Shown in pieces: positions 1-10,795 of a stretch of 64,000 bases of DNA. The position numbers and the translations under genes are program-made. Each line of letters starts with the position of its first letter. Positions within the stretch are counted from its first letter, which is position 1. The notes beneath the pieces were generated by a model. That model ran no database searches, had not been told where the DNA came from, and worked only from the letters and a program-made list of their open reading frames with translations. This stretch comes from Adineta ricciae (taxonomy: Eukaryota; Rotifera; Eurotatoria; Adinetida; Adinetidae): NCBI GenBank assembly GCA_905250025.1, contig CAJNOJ010000057.1, positions 62,001-126,000 on the forward strand, in the 5' to 3' direction.

Positions 1-56
1 AAACATCCATGAGCCATGATTTGTTCGACTAATAAATGTCGAGAAGAGATACTCAC

Positions 57-899
57 TTCTGATGCGTTATTAAAACAGTTATACTGCGGATCTTGCCATG
101 TTAGAATCGTACCTAACCAGTCGGAACGTAGGAACTCTTCGTAACCGATAACGGAACAAAGCAAGAGTTGTTCGAGAAATAAATCTTGACAGACATGGTT
201 GTTGATATTGAAATTTGCATCTTCATAAATGTTTACACAAAAGAAATCTTCTAAATACGAACGATTTGAAACGAGATCCACATTTTGACAACGAACATCT
301 TGTGCAATCAACAGCCAGAGTAGTTGATGAGTCAAACGATAGGAGCTTGTCGTTCGTGCTGTCATTTTCTTCCAGCATAAATTACTTATCGAGCATGAAG
401 CAGCATTGATCTGACTAAGTAGTTCGCTAAAGCATTGATCGGAAAGTTCAGCATCGAAAAACGAATCTTTCTCTTGATTACGTTCGATCAGCGTTTGATT
501 GAGTTTTCTCGGGCGATATTCTACCACGAATTCTCGTGAAATAAGACGACTAAATCTTCTGAAGTAGACAGAATCTGTATCAGCCAATTGTTGAATACTT
601 TTCTTTACTATACGATCAATTTGAGTTGAGAATGACGGAATGATATGCTTTTGGTCAGTCAGTTGCGTTGAGGAATCGAGCGATTGACTAAGTGCATTCA
701 ATTGGCCTTGTGCGATGCGTAAGCAAAATACTCCATCAGGATTAATATCTTTGGCATCATTTTCGAAAAAATCGAGTAGACCTTGCAAAGCATTCAGAGT
801 TTGACGAGCGCGTTGATCATAGGATATTGATACCGGAGAGCTGGAGGCAGGAAAGATCACTGTTTGCACCAGAAAGAAAAACACGACTATACGTAACAT
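57..899 (-). CDS. Secreted protein, C16orf89/DUF4735-like (partial, 5' exon)
   Basis: The reading frame opens at the ATG at 899 and stays open for 281 codons. It ends at a strong GTGAGT donor just inside the left window edge (positions 51-56), so further exons lie outside. It begins with a hydrophobic signal peptide (LRIVVFFFLVQTV, then a small-residue stretch). The mature part has a segment reading FFENDAKDINPDGVF followed by LRIAQGQLNAL, then several spaced cysteines and the segment TWQDPQYNCF. This layout recalls the secreted UPF0764/C16orf89 family, whose function is unknown; that match is from memory and unconfirmed. The first gene to its right (DUF4419) is on the same strand but unrelated. 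Confidence 0.6.
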
Positions 900-1069
900 A
901 GTAGCTTTTATTCGAAAAAGAGAGAAGTCAAATGGCTATCGAGTATAACTATTGCTCCTTAAAATAGAAGTATTAGCCGTAATAATTCAATGACAAAGAA
1001 AGAAGCACATGGATGTGACTCTTTTGTTTCTTCATAATAAATGATGACGTCAACTATTGTACACCAACC

Positions 1070-2307
1070 TCATTCGGATTGTTCTCGTTTGAAAAGTCGA
1101 ATCGTTGATAGATCATCGATAACGGCAAGACTCATCACTGGTTTATGACGTTCGTCACGTGAATCGATGCCGTGAAGGCCTCCGAGCAGATAGCATGTCT
1201 TTGATTCATTGGTGACTTCGTTGTTGACTTCCACCGCTACTTTCAGATGATTCAGTTTGATTTGTTTGATTTCACAGTCAGATTTCGAATGCAATCCATA
1301 ACAAAGACGAAGAAACCATCCGCTAATATAAGTGCCAGACATTCTTGAATCATCTGAATGTTATTACTGTAAATCCATCTCAATATCGACTTACTTTCCG
1401 GACTTTCCACCGCCGACGTGTTCGATATCCATGACCTTATTCCAGAATTCTTGATCGACATTACCTTGATAAGTATCGATAAATTGATCAATCACCGGTA
1501 ATATTGCATTGATATAACTCACGAAACTATCTCGACTAAATTTTTTTAAATCTTGAATTTTCTTTCGTAATAATTTCCAATCGTCTAATGTACCGAGGAA
1601 ATGAACATTCCGAATGCCACATTTGGTGATATAACATTCGTAGTCGAAATATTTTTGGCATGTACTCATCACGACAAGCGATGATAGAAGCGATTCGATT
1701 GCTGTTGTTGTCGAAAACTGAGGAGACAACAAGTCGACCACATTAGTTTTTACATTCTGATCTATTTTTGTTCGTATTCCTGCGAGGAAATGCTCCCAAC
1801 TACACGAAAAATCAAATGTACATTCGTCAACTGTCTCAAATAATTGTACAGACTCACTCAGGTTCAAGTCGAGCAGTTTGAACGATGGTCAATCTCTTTC
1901 GACCATCTTCATGATCGACAAAAAGCTTGCGAAGTTGCTCGGCATGGTCGTTCACATACTGTGAGAAGTAGATACACACCATCAGCCAAATATCATCGGG
2001 AGAGAGAACTATATCTTCATGTGAATTATACGCAAAAAGAAATGAGGAGAAAATCGCATGTGTTTCATTGGCTGACGTATCTAAACACGAAACAAATTTA
2101 TTTTGCTGCTAAAAACTACTTCTTACGAGAGCCATTGGTAACCGTGTATCTCACTTTGTAACGAGTTTCATCCTTCTTTTCATCATCTAATTGAGATATC
2201 CAATAAATATCAGACGGATGATCATGAACTTCGTCGATACTATAATATCGATTAGTTTTAGGAAGATCCGGACAAATCGGGACGGTGTGGTAAATAGGCG
2301 ACGACAT
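1070..2307 (-). CDS. DUF4419 family protein
   Basis: Four exons (2307-2127, 2080-1858, 1799-1395, 1343-1070) join with consistent phases into 360 aa. The introns are 46, 58 and 51 nt. Family signatures, seen in order, are HAIFSSFLFAYNSHEDIVLSP followed by DDIWLMVCIYFSQYVN near residues 60-100, the segment ending IDTYQGNVDQEFWNKV near 240, and a glycine-rich GGGKSG followed by TYISGWF near 265. DUF4419 proteins occur in fungi, protists and bdelloids; their biochemical role is unknown. The last junction uses the acceptor TTCAAG, because the stronger upstream AGs give a stop or the wrong frame. No signal peptide or membrane segment is present. Confidence 0.82.
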
Positions 2308-2382
2308 ATTATTATGCGTAGCGATGAAAACAACAGAAAAAAAAGAACAGAAAAATTCAAAACAAATGATGTCGTTAGTAGT

Positions 2383-3696
2383 TTAAAGATATTTTGAAGG
2401 CACAGGCGGTACGTTTATGTCAAAACGATAACCATATTCCACACCACCACTTTTCACTGTTTCATTTCGTAGAACCTTCCCGGTCACTTTTTCGATGATC
2501 ACCACATCCGTCGATACACCTAAACCTTCAAAGTCAGAAAATACATAATCCATAAAAGCGAATAACAATCGATTATAATTCGTTTCCAAACTCTTGAAAT
2601 CCATTGTAATCAAATAATTATCACTTTCCATAGTTACCAATTGTCTCAATGGTATAGTAGCATTGCCAAACGAATCAGTGACATTCACCCAATTACTACG
2701 TTCAACATCGAATCGATGTAATTTCCCGTCATTACACGAATCTAATGTGATATTCCAAACGGTTACTGATCTCAACTCGATGTGCGTTGTGGCATCGAGA
2801 CGAATATCACTGAAACGCGCATCCATTGTTTTCAAAAGCGCATCAGCATAAGTTAAGCCAGTACCAGCAATGATGCTAAATTCTTGAGACTGATTATTCG
2901 ATGGAATATTTACGTAGTACCATCCCCAAGCGTATTTTGCGTTTGGTTTTTGTTTTGGTGGAGATGATGGCATGATTTCACCCCAATTTGAATCACCATA
3001 AGCGCGGAAACCAGCATCTTTCGTAATAGTGAATTCTTCACCTTTAATTTTGACAAATCCTTCGACTTCCGCCGTATGAGAGTACGTGTCCCACATGATG
3101 ACGCCTTCTAAGACTCTATCGGGTTCTTCGAATATATCCTGTGCATACCAACCGTAGATTCGAGATAATGTTAAATCCCATTGGATTTCTAAATCTTTTG
3201 GACAACCATCGCAAAACCAGACGTTGTCGATCGTATCTTTTGACATATTACCACTGATTCGAAAGGTGTTATCGTCGATGGGAAGAATTTCATGTATTGT
3301 TCGATTGGTATTCGCATGAATCTTATAATTAAATATGCCTTCGACCGAAAATGCATTTCTATCGTAGAATTCATACTTTTGCATTCGAAAATTTCGTTTA
3401 TTATCCACGACTGAAAAGCCCACAGCAGCGCCATCATACATACAAACTTTTGTATCCGTATGTTTGCACAATGTCGTACCATATGCTATTGCATAATGAC
3501 GATCGTTATTGTTGTCACGAATCCAATAATACCACCATTGATAATACGGCAGATACTTTTTGTATTCATGTTGTCGGTAGCGTTGATAATTCAATGATGG
3601 TTGAAGTACACCGTTACCGGGCAATGGAACAGCAGTACTACCCACAGTGAAATAGTTTATTGCTACCAAGAGAAACACGAGAGATTGCATCGCCAT
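2383..3696 (-). CDS. Secreted AttH/CrtC-like (lipocalin-type) protein
   Basis: A single exon of 437 aa with an N-terminal signal peptide (LVFLLVAINYFTVGSTA). Two features point to the AttH/CrtC group, a two-barrel lipocalin-like fold that includes hydroxyneurosporene synthase and fungal Diels-Alderase relatives. One is the tryptophan/tyrosine-rich start (YQWWYYWIRD, residues 50-60). The other is the motif YGDSNWGE followed by YAWGWYYVN near residues 235-260, which corresponds to the family's Y-x-D-x-NWG...W-WG signature. Several N-glycosylation sequons fit a secreted protein. The substrate cannot be told from sequence. The family is patchy in animals, so an acquired origin is possible. Confidence is high for the gene and moderate for the family. 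Confidence 0.68.
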   Translation of the reverse strand: MAMQSLVFLLVAINYFTVGSTAVPLPGNGVLQPSLNYQRYRQHEYKKYLPYYQWWYYWIRDNNNDRHYAIAYGTTLCKHTDTKVCMYDGAAVGFSVVDNKRNFRMQKYEFYDRNAFSVEGIFNYKIHANTNRTIHEILPIDDNTFRISGNMSKDTIDNVWFCDGCPKDLEIQWDLTLSRIYGWYAQDIFEEPDRVLEGVIMWDTYSHTAEVEGFVKIKGEEFTITKDAGFRAYGDSNWGEIMPSSPPKQKPNAKYAWGWYYVNIPSNNQSQEFSIIAGTGLTYADALLKTMDARFSDIRLDATTHIELRSVTVWNITLDSCNDGKLHRFDVERSNWVNVTDSFGNATIPLRQLVTMESDNYLITMDFKSLETNYNRLLFAFMDYVFSDFEGLGVSTDVVIIEKVTGKVLRNETVKSGGVEYGYRFDINVPPVPSKYL

Positions 3697-4597
3697 TTCA
3701 CCTATCTGTGTATTTGTACAATGAAATCCTTTGTTGTTTCACTCATTTTTATTTTGCTTCTTTTCACTTGAGAATATCTAACAGCTGTATGGCCAAAAAG
3801 GACAATTACTGGAATAATACGTCACATCGTTCCATATATCTTCTTATTTCGAACATTGTCGCGTAGGCAAAGCGAGTTGTTTGTTGAGAACTTCTATCAA
3901 GTCGAATATGAAGTATTCTCGTCGGTAGTGTCTATTATTCGTATATCGATAGGAATTTAGAAGACGGTGCTCTGAAATTCCATTCGGAAACAACGCCACA
4001 ATTTAAGGATCAGCAAATCAATATCAACACTGGAGCTTCGATTGTGTTTATGTTATTCTGATATAATCTAGCATACACTAGATGAAACTAGTTTTAATTT
4101 ATTGCATACAGATAAGATTGCAAAACCGTAACGACGATTTTGCGATTTGCTTATAGAAAAAAAAGCTTTTATCTTTTTTACCAAATCTACGATGGGAGTA
4201 TTGATCAAACAAAAGTATTTGAGCAACGTGTGTGTGAAGAAATGTTGTAGACAAAGAGTGGCTGGGGATAGATACACTTTGGAAATACTGGCATGGTTCA
4301 ATTTGTTAGACAAGCATCGATCAGTGATGGAGGGATACAATATACTAAATCAGATTGGAGTCTATAGGTTTTGGGTACAAAGCAAACATGTTGATTTTCA
4401 TCACAGAACGGCAACACACATGCTTTCTGTTTTCGTTTGCCACTCTTTCGTATGTCGTCACTTGCGTGGTAATTTAATAATAAAGAAAAAAAAAAGGCTT
4501 TTTTCGTTCTTCTCACTAAAGACGCAACTGTTATCTGTCATTCTGATATTTGTGTGGAAATATAAATCTATCTTATTTTATCAAAGGAGATTTGCAA
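3697..4597. other. Intergenic, no gene seen
   Basis: AT-rich spacer between the AttH-like gene and cobQ. An open frame starts at 4147 and runs into cobQ territory, but it has biased, low-complexity composition and no recognisable domain. I see no RNA gene or repeat. Confidence 0.5.
4581..4590 (+). promoter_or_regulatory. Shine-Dalgarno-like sequence before cobQ
   Basis: AAAGGAGA lies 7 nt upstream of the cobQ ATG at 4598, the spacing of a bacterial ribosome-binding site. It also helps choose ATG 4598 over the upstream in-frame codon at 4550. It would have no role in eukaryotic translation and may be a leftover of the donor locus or chance. Confidence 0.4.
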
Positions 4598-6091
4598 ATG
4601 AGTATGAAGTTGGTGCAGAAATTACATCCAGTCATGTTCGCAGGTACAGGCAGTGATGTGGGGAAAAGTGTCATCGTGACAGGTTTCTGTCGAATTTTTC
4701 TACAAGATGGATACCGTCCTGCACCTTTCAAAGCACAGAACATGTCCCTCAACTCTTTCGCCACTCCCGATGGCATGGAAATCGGACGTGCACAAGCCGT
4801 ACAAGCTGAAGCTGCCGGAATACCTTGTCATACCGATATGAATCCTCTCCTATTGAAACCAACGTCAGACCAAAGCTCACAAGTTGTTCTGAACGGAAAA
4901 CCTATCGGTAGTCAGACTGCGAAAGAATATTTTCGAAAAGAAGGCCGAGATGTTCTACGCCAAGAGGTTCACAATGCTTTTGATCGACTGGAAAAACAGT
5001 ACAATCCGATTGTATTGGAAGGAGCTGGTAGTGTGTCTGAAATAAATCTTCGTGAACTTGATCTGGTGAATTTACCCATGGCTATTCATGCTCGAGCTGA
5101 CGTGATTCTTGTTGCTGATATCGATCGAGGAGGTGTATTCGCTAGTGTCTATGGCTCAATTCTGCTGATGACGGAAGAAGAACGCAAGCACACGAAAGGA
5201 ATTCTTATCAACAAATTCCGAGGTGATGTGTCGATCTTTGAATCAGGAGTTAAGATGCTGGAAGAACTCTGTAAAATACCTGTTCTTGGAGTAATACCTT
5301 ATTTTCGAGATATCCATATCGAAGAAGAAGATTCATTAATGCTTCAAACAAAAAATTCACAAGCTACTCATGGGAAAATTAACATAGTTGTAATCTTGCT
5401 TCGTCATCTGTCAAATTTCACCGATTTTCATATTTTGGAACGGGATCCTCGTGTTCATCTTTACTATTCGAATGATACGAAAGATATTGCACAGGCTAAT
5501 ATTATTCTGATACCAGGAAGTAAAAACACCATTTCTGATCTATGTGAACTACGTCGGAATGGAGTGGCACAAAGTATTGTATCAGCGTATGAGAAAGGAG
5601 CAACTGTTATGGGAATTTGTGGAGGGTATCAAATGCTGGGAAGAGAAGTATGCGATCCGCATCAAATCGAAGGGCAAATAGAACGTTTTGCAGGTCTTTG
5701 TTTATTGCCGATCTCAACTGAAATACAAAGCGAAAAAGTGACACGACAAGTTCAATTTACTTTCCTCGACTCAAAAGAATTATGTAGCGGTTATGAAATA
5801 CACATGGGCAAGACTGTTCCCACACACGGTACCGAATACAATTCTTTAAATACTCTGACTGATGGAACAAACGATGGTTTCTACTTAAATCATAAATGTT
5901 TTGGTACATATATTCATGGAATATTGGATAACAGTGCATTTATTGACTTTCTGCTACGATCATACACTACTGAATTAGCAGATAAACCTTTCGATTACAA
6001 AGCGTATAAAGAAGAGCAATACAATAAATTAGCTGATCATATTCGTAGTCATGTTAATATGGATCTGCTTTATGAAATATTGACTAAATAA
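4598..6091 (+). CDS. cobQ: Cobyric acid synthase (CobQ), bacterial type
   Basis: Intronless, 497 aa, the usual full length. CobQ amidates four side chains of adenosylcobyrinic acid a,c-diamide, using ATP and glutamine, in cobalamin synthesis. Visible features are the N-terminal ATP-binding loop GTGSDVGKS, then KAQNMSLNS, the block GRAQAVQAEAAG with NPLLLKP, the LEGAGS and DIDRGGVFAS motifs, and the C-terminal glutaminase domain with nucleophile Cys in GICGGYQMLG and the catalytic His in YIHGILDN. All key residues look intact. The sequence reads like Bacteroidetes CobQ. The neighbours are ordinary rotifer-type genes, not cob genes, which indicates horizontal transfer of this single gene. Animals do not make B12, so the physiological use is unclear (salvage or a new substrate). 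Confidence 0.93.
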   Translation: MSMKLVQKLHPVMFAGTGSDVGKSVIVTGFCRIFLQDGYRPAPFKAQNMSLNSFATPDGMEIGRAQAVQAEAAGIPCHTDMNPLLLKPTSDQSSQVVLNGKPIGSQTAKEYFRKEGRDVLRQEVHNAFDRLEKQYNPIVLEGAGSVSEINLRELDLVNLPMAIHARADVILVADIDRGGVFASVYGSILLMTEEERKHTKGILINKFRGDVSIFESGVKMLEELCKIPVLGVIPYFRDIHIEEEDSLMLQTKNSQATHGKINIVVILLRHLSNFTDFHILERDPRVHLYYSNDTKDIAQANIILIPGSKNTISDLCELRRNGVAQSIVSAYEKGATVMGICGGYQMLGREVCDPHQIEGQIERFAGLCLLPISTEIQSEKVTRQVQFTFLDSKELCSGYEIHMGKTVPTHGTEYNSLNTLTDGTNDGFYLNHKCFGTYIHGILDNSAFIDFLLRSYTTELADKPFDYKAYKEEQYNKLADHIRSHVNMDLLYEILTK

Positions 6092-6466
6092 TCTTGCCTG
6101 GCTGGTTGGCAACCATTTTACACACTAACCTTGAATGATTTCCGAAGCACATGAAGGACAAAATCAATACTGTCAAAGATCGAGGCTGATTATTGTTCTG
6201 TTTTACATAAAAAGAAGAAAAGCTCGTCATTAATTATGAATGCTCACTTTTTGCTCTGTATCAAAAATTGATTGAAGTTAAAAGAGTAAGGAAAAAAGTA
6301 CATCATGGTTATGTAAGAGAATAAACAGACGTCTTACAAGAAAAATGATTTCTTTTGCTAAGAGAGAATATTATTGAACAGAAGTCAAACTTCAAAACGA
6401 CGTAGGCAAGAAAAAAGAAAGATTTATGCTTGAAAGCATAGAATTTTCTCTTAGAATTCATTTATT
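6092..6466. other. Intergenic, no gene seen
   Basis: AT-rich spacer after cobQ. No open frame, repeat or RNA gene stands out. Confidence 0.5.
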
Positions 6467-7975
6467 ATGAGAGATATAGCAAATATACATATTCCAACAT
6501 CGACTTCATCCCGAAGTGGACCGGTGTCTACAAATTCATGGGCTCCGGCAGTGACCACTGGATTGTACGTAATATGTCTCATTTTCTGCTAACAATTCTT
6601 TCTTTTTTATGTCCAGTGCTACACGAAGCAAAATTCTTTTTGGTGTATCTTTAACGGCCGGTATAGTTGTCTGCTCTACAATACTCCTTGTACCTATACT
6701 TGTTACGCATGGCGAATATGCGACAACCATAGGTAGATACTATTTTCTTCAGTCTTGATTCGCTATTATCATTTTCTTCAGCAATAACAAAGACCACAGC
6801 TAGTACATCGACTATCAATACTACATCGTCATTTTCATTCACATTCACGTCCTCTACAACATCATCCACCAGCACGTTCTCCACAATAACCTCATCCACG
6901 AGCAGTTCGTCTACAACAACGTCAATGGCTAACACGTCCTCTTCGACAACATCTTCTTCCACAACATCGTTCACCAGCATATCTTCTACAACAACGTCAT
7001 CGACCAGCACATCCACTACAGCCACGTCCACTACAACAACGTCGTCAACCAGTACATCCACTACAGCAACCTCCACTACAACAACGTCATCGACCAGCAC
7101 ATCCACTACAGCAACCTCCACTACAACAACGTCCTCGACCAGCACATCCACTACAACAACGTCATCGACCAGCACATCCACTACAGCAACCTCCACTACA
7201 ACAACGTCATCGACCAGCACATCCACTACAGCCACGTCCACTACAACAACGTCATCGACCAGCACATCCACTACAGCCACGTCCACTACAACAACGTCGT
7301 CAACCAGCACATCCACTACAGCCACGTCCACGTCCACGTCCACGTCCACGTCCACGTCCACAACAACAATAACAACAAAAGGTAGATTTATGACGGAAAA
7401 ACTCCCGTGTTAATCTATCGACTATTCTAGTCCAATTAACATTAACAAGTATTGATGGGATAATACATGGTATATTTAATACCAGTGTAGGTGGTAATAG
7501 TATGACATCTACATCAGGTTTTGACGTTGGCAATTATCCACCAGCTGAATCACCCAACAATGTATGTGATAATAATATTATGACGAAATATCTTAGTTTC
7601 GGCAGTTGTTCAGAAACAGAGCTCTTTGCGGCGTGTGGTTTAAATACAGGCTTCTATTTGGAGTTATTGCAACAGTTCGTATTAGTGACAGGAATCCGCG
7701 TTTGTACAGCTACTGATTATCCAGAACGTGATCCACTAGAGATTTCACTGGAAGGAAGCAATCGAACAGGAATATTTCTGACATTAGGTTCGAGTTGGTC
7801 ATTAGTCTACAATGGTAGCACTGGTCTCTCAGTAAATCCTGGTCGAGGTATCTGTGGATCAGTTCAATGGTTCACGAATGCAAATCAATATAAAAGTTAT
7901 CGATTTCTTGTTTCAAACAAACGTGCAACATCAAACAGTGTTCAATATTCTGAAGTGCAATTATTCACTTCGTAA
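6467..7975 (+). CDS. Single-pass membrane protein with Thr/Ser-rich stalk and discoidin-like C-terminal domain
   Basis: Four exons (6467-6564, 6617-6732, 6782-7381, 7431-7975) give 452 aa with consistent phases. A short Ser/Pro-rich cytoplasmic N-terminus is followed by one transmembrane anchor (LFGVSLTAGIVVCSTILLV, residues 38-58). Next comes a roughly 200-residue Thr/Ser stalk built from about 12-residue repeats (STSTTATSTTTT type), likely heavily O-glycosylated. The C-terminal 150 residues form a compact domain with paired cysteines and blocks TKYLSFG, GFYLEL, VCTATDYPERDP, LEGSN, SWSLVYNGS and QYSEVQLF, resembling a galactose-binding/discoidin-like beta-sandwich. It probably sits on the cell surface or in a glycocalyx as a type II protein. 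The ligand is unknown. Confidence 0.72.
6925..7380 (+). repeat. Coding minisatellite (about 36-bp units) with an ACGTCC hexamer run
   Basis: Tandem units of roughly 36 bp (ACGTCATCGACCAGCACATC and its variants, alternating with an ACTACAGCAACC-type half) encode the Thr/Ser stalk. The last part, about 7320-7358, is a purer ACGTCC hexamer run. The number of units is probably variable between alleles. Confidence 0.85.
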
Positions 7976-8621
7976 CTTTTCCAGTGTAATAACGAGAGTA
8001 AAAAAACTAATTTTTTATCTAAATAAATCGTCAATAAAGTAAATTTCGTCTGAACAGTTGATCTAATCTCAGAATGCTTATCGGCCTATTAAGTGTCTGA
8101 TTGCTCTTGGTAGGTTTTCATTGAAATTTCAATTTCGCTTACAGAAAATGTTTCAATACAGCTGGCACAAAGTCAATCTTTGCACCAATTAGAAGCAAAA
8201 AAAAATGATAGCGTGTACCGTAGGACAAGTTATATGACCAAAATCTGGTTATAATTGGGGACGCATTAGTAATAGTAGTTTATTGAAATTTGATAAAAAG
8301 AAAAGCACGTTCTATGAATGATAACGGCATTCTTTCTTATCTCATACAAGTGTTTGAATATGGTAGTCAAATAGCACGACTGACAAATAACGACATTTTC
8401 TTTCTCTTAAGCTTTTTTTTTGCATGATAGTCCAAAGTCTATTTGCGCACAGAACGACAAAAACACAATTACTTTCAACAGATGGCCATACATGCGTATA
8501 ACACCGTCTAGTGGCAGACGATAGAGGGAAGGAGAGAAAAAAGAGAAGAGAGAATAAGAGAGGGTAGATCTACACTATATATACAATAGTACCCTGAAAG
8601 AAACAAATATTATTACTAAGA
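7976..8621. other. Intergenic with upstream region of the ZIP gene
   Basis: No gene seen. A purine-rich GA tract lies at about 8520-8565 and a TATA-like TATATATAC at about 8576-8584, roughly 40 nt before the ZIP start codon. Confidence 0.45.
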
Positions 8622-9661
8622 ATGAATGTGACTATGTCCACACCAAACAACGCTTGTATTCGAACTGATGATGAAAATAATGATCATTCGTACGATCTTC
8701 AATTACATATTTTATCGGTATTTGTTATACTGATTTTATCCGTCGGTGGTGCCTCGATATCTGTTGTTTCATCACAAGTTAAACGGTTGCGCGACAATTC
8801 AGTTATTCTCAATCTAGGAAAATTTTTTGGTACTGGGTAAGAAGAAATCTGCTCGTAGAATGAAGCAAAAGAATATACAACAATGTGATTTTTTTTAGAG
8901 TGGTATTAGCAACTGGTTTTATTCATATGTTACCAGCAGCAATGAAAGCATTAACTGATCCTTGTTTACCCGATAATTATACTGTATATGATGCTTCTGC
9001 TGGTCTTTTAGCTATGGTAGCCGCGTTGATCATGCAATTGACTGAGTACATAGTTTATCAACGATATCGATCGATTGAATCGCACAAGACTTCGACAGCA
9101 ATAGATGGAGATACGTCAAATGGTAACCATCTGTTAGGTCATTCTCATGCCATAGGTTTTCAGAATGATAGTGAAGCCAAGAAAATTAGTACATATTTAC
9201 TTGAATTCGGCATTGCTCTACATTCAGTTTTGATTGGCTTGACACTGGGAACAGCAACTGATGAATTTCTCGTTCTGTTTATCGCCCTGGCTTTTCATCA
9301 GTTTTTCGAAGGCATGGCACTTGGCGCGCAAATTGCTCGCCTAGATCACATTTCTTTACGATCATGTTTATTAATGATCATGTTCTTCGCTCTTACAACA
9401 CCTATCGGCATTATCATTGGCATTTGTATTCAATCAAATTCCTACAATCCCAAATCAACGACATCCTTACTAATGAATGGGATCTTAGATTCTATATCCG
9501 CCGGTATTCTTATCTACGTTGCACTTGTTCACCTAATCGCTGGTGAAATGGATTGTCATGCTCACACATTTCATGCTCTGAAAAGCCGGTTCAAAGTTTT
9601 GTACTTCCTAGCGTTATATGCGGGAGCGGGTACCATGGCTGTCATTGGATTATGGACATGA
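8622..9661 (+). CDS. ZIP (SLC39) family metal transporter
   Basis: Two exons (8622-8836, 8899-9661) give 325 aa. ZIP proteins import zinc or iron into the cytosol. About eight hydrophobic segments are visible. The first is LHILSVFVILILSVGGASIS. TM4 carries the signature EFGIALHSVLIGLTLG with the metal-binding His, and TM5 carries HQFFEGMALGAQ with the His/Glu pair. The loop between TM3 and TM4 is short and contains a modest His motif (GHSHAIG), shorter than in most vertebrate ZIPs. The layout resembles the ZRT/IRT and ZIP1-3 branch. Localisation, probably plasma membrane, is inferred. Confidence 0.9.
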
Positions 9662-9861
9662 ATGATTGTCTATAGAGAAATAAAAGAATTTTGATAATGA
9701 AATCTAAGATAAGAAAGATGTTTATCTATGATAGCAAAATCGATTTATGGATGCCGAAATGTACAGAGTATACATTCTTTGCAAAGAAAGTTTATGATCT
9801 CTTTCAAGGTCTTCTCTCTCCAAGACTCATGTATATAAATGCAATTGAAAACTTCTTCTTT

Positions 9862-10683
9862 ATGCATCATTATAGAATGTTACTCCTTGGGTACATCATC
9901 TTGCTTACTCTCACGTTCACTGCAGAAATATCAGCAACAGTGCATTGTTATACCTGTGGCGATGAGGAATATGATTATCAGTTAACGGCTGACAATTTAC
10001 CCGATGCATTGACTGGTTGTTCAAATTTTACTGCGACACGCAATTGTTATATTACACTCACATGGGACAATGGGATAAGTTCCATCGGTACTTATCACGA
10101 TATTTTGGATGCGCCAGAATCAAAAGAAATGGCTTTCATATCTGTATTGGCTAATGACAATCAACCGTCTACTACATTTCGATATTTATGCGCAACTGAG
10201 TTTTGTAATACACCAGCGAACCTCAAGCGTGCCTTGCGCTCAGCAACCGTAGAACATTCACTAGTAGATTTAGTTTCACAACTAAACAGTAGCATAATAT
10301 TTGATCCGACTAGCTGCTACAGTTTCCAAAATGGATCTGTTTGCTCACCTTCTACCGGTTGTCAACATTGTCATATAACAATGCGACCTAACTGGAAGAA
10401 TGTGACAAGCATTGAAATATGTGCTCGATGTGATTCAGCTGGTCGACCTTATTTTGAAGCGATGACATACTTCGATTTGATTGAACGAAAACGGTACGAT
10501 GATTTCGATATTCGATGTCTAACACCGAATTGTAACTCACTGGATAATGTTGAATTGGTTCGTCGAAAGACAAATTTTCAATTCGACTATGACAAGTATT
10601 TCGGTACCAATCATGGAAATATCCTCGCATCATCAATATTTCCAATCTTTACAATTATTCAAACATTTTATTTATTTATTTGA
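9862..10683 (+). CDS. GPI-anchor-type secreted protein with two Ly6/uPAR-like modules
   Basis: The open frame extends upstream to 9691, but the ATG at 9862 directly precedes a signal peptide (MLLLGYIILLTLTFTAEISA), so I start there (273 aa). Two cysteine-rich modules follow. The first runs from CYTCGDEEYD to CATEFCN and the second from CYSFQNGSVC to RCLTPNCN. Both end in the C-x(4)-CN pattern typical of Ly6/uPAR three-finger domains. The C-terminus is hydrophobic (ILASSIFPIFTIIQTFYLFI), as expected for a GPI signal. It is likely an extracellular receptor-like or modulatory protein; the ligand is unknown. Confidence 0.65.
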   Translation: MHHYRMLLLGYIILLTLTFTAEISATVHCYTCGDEEYDYQLTADNLPDALTGCSNFTATRNCYITLTWDNGISSIGTYHDILDAPESKEMAFISVLANDNQPSTTFRYLCATEFCNTPANLKRALRSATVEHSLVDLVSQLNSSIIFDPTSCYSFQNGSVCSPSTGCQHCHITMRPNWKNVTSIEICARCDSAGRPYFEAMTYFDLIERKRYDDFDIRCLTPNCNSLDNVELVRRKTNFQFDYDKYFGTNHGNILASSIFPIFTIIQTFYLFI

Positions 10684-10795
10684 TTGATAATAAGAGAAAA
10701 AATAAATGTTATATGACTAGCTAACAAAATAGTTAAAAGGGTACTTCACTGCATGTCAAAAGCTATTTATAAAAAAAAAGAATAAAATGTTATTT

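Noticed and set aside
4147..4597. In-frame upstream extension of cobQ (ATG at 4147 or 4550)
   Set aside because: The added residues are low-complexity and unlike CobQ, whose usual start aligns with 4598.
6651..7361. Val/Asp-rich 236-codon frame on the minus strand
   Set aside because: It is the mirror of the Thr/Ser minisatellite of the plus-strand gene, not an independent protein.
9691..9861. Longer start for the Ly6-like protein
   Set aside because: The upstream residues would place the signal peptide in the interior; ATG 9862 puts it at the N-terminus.
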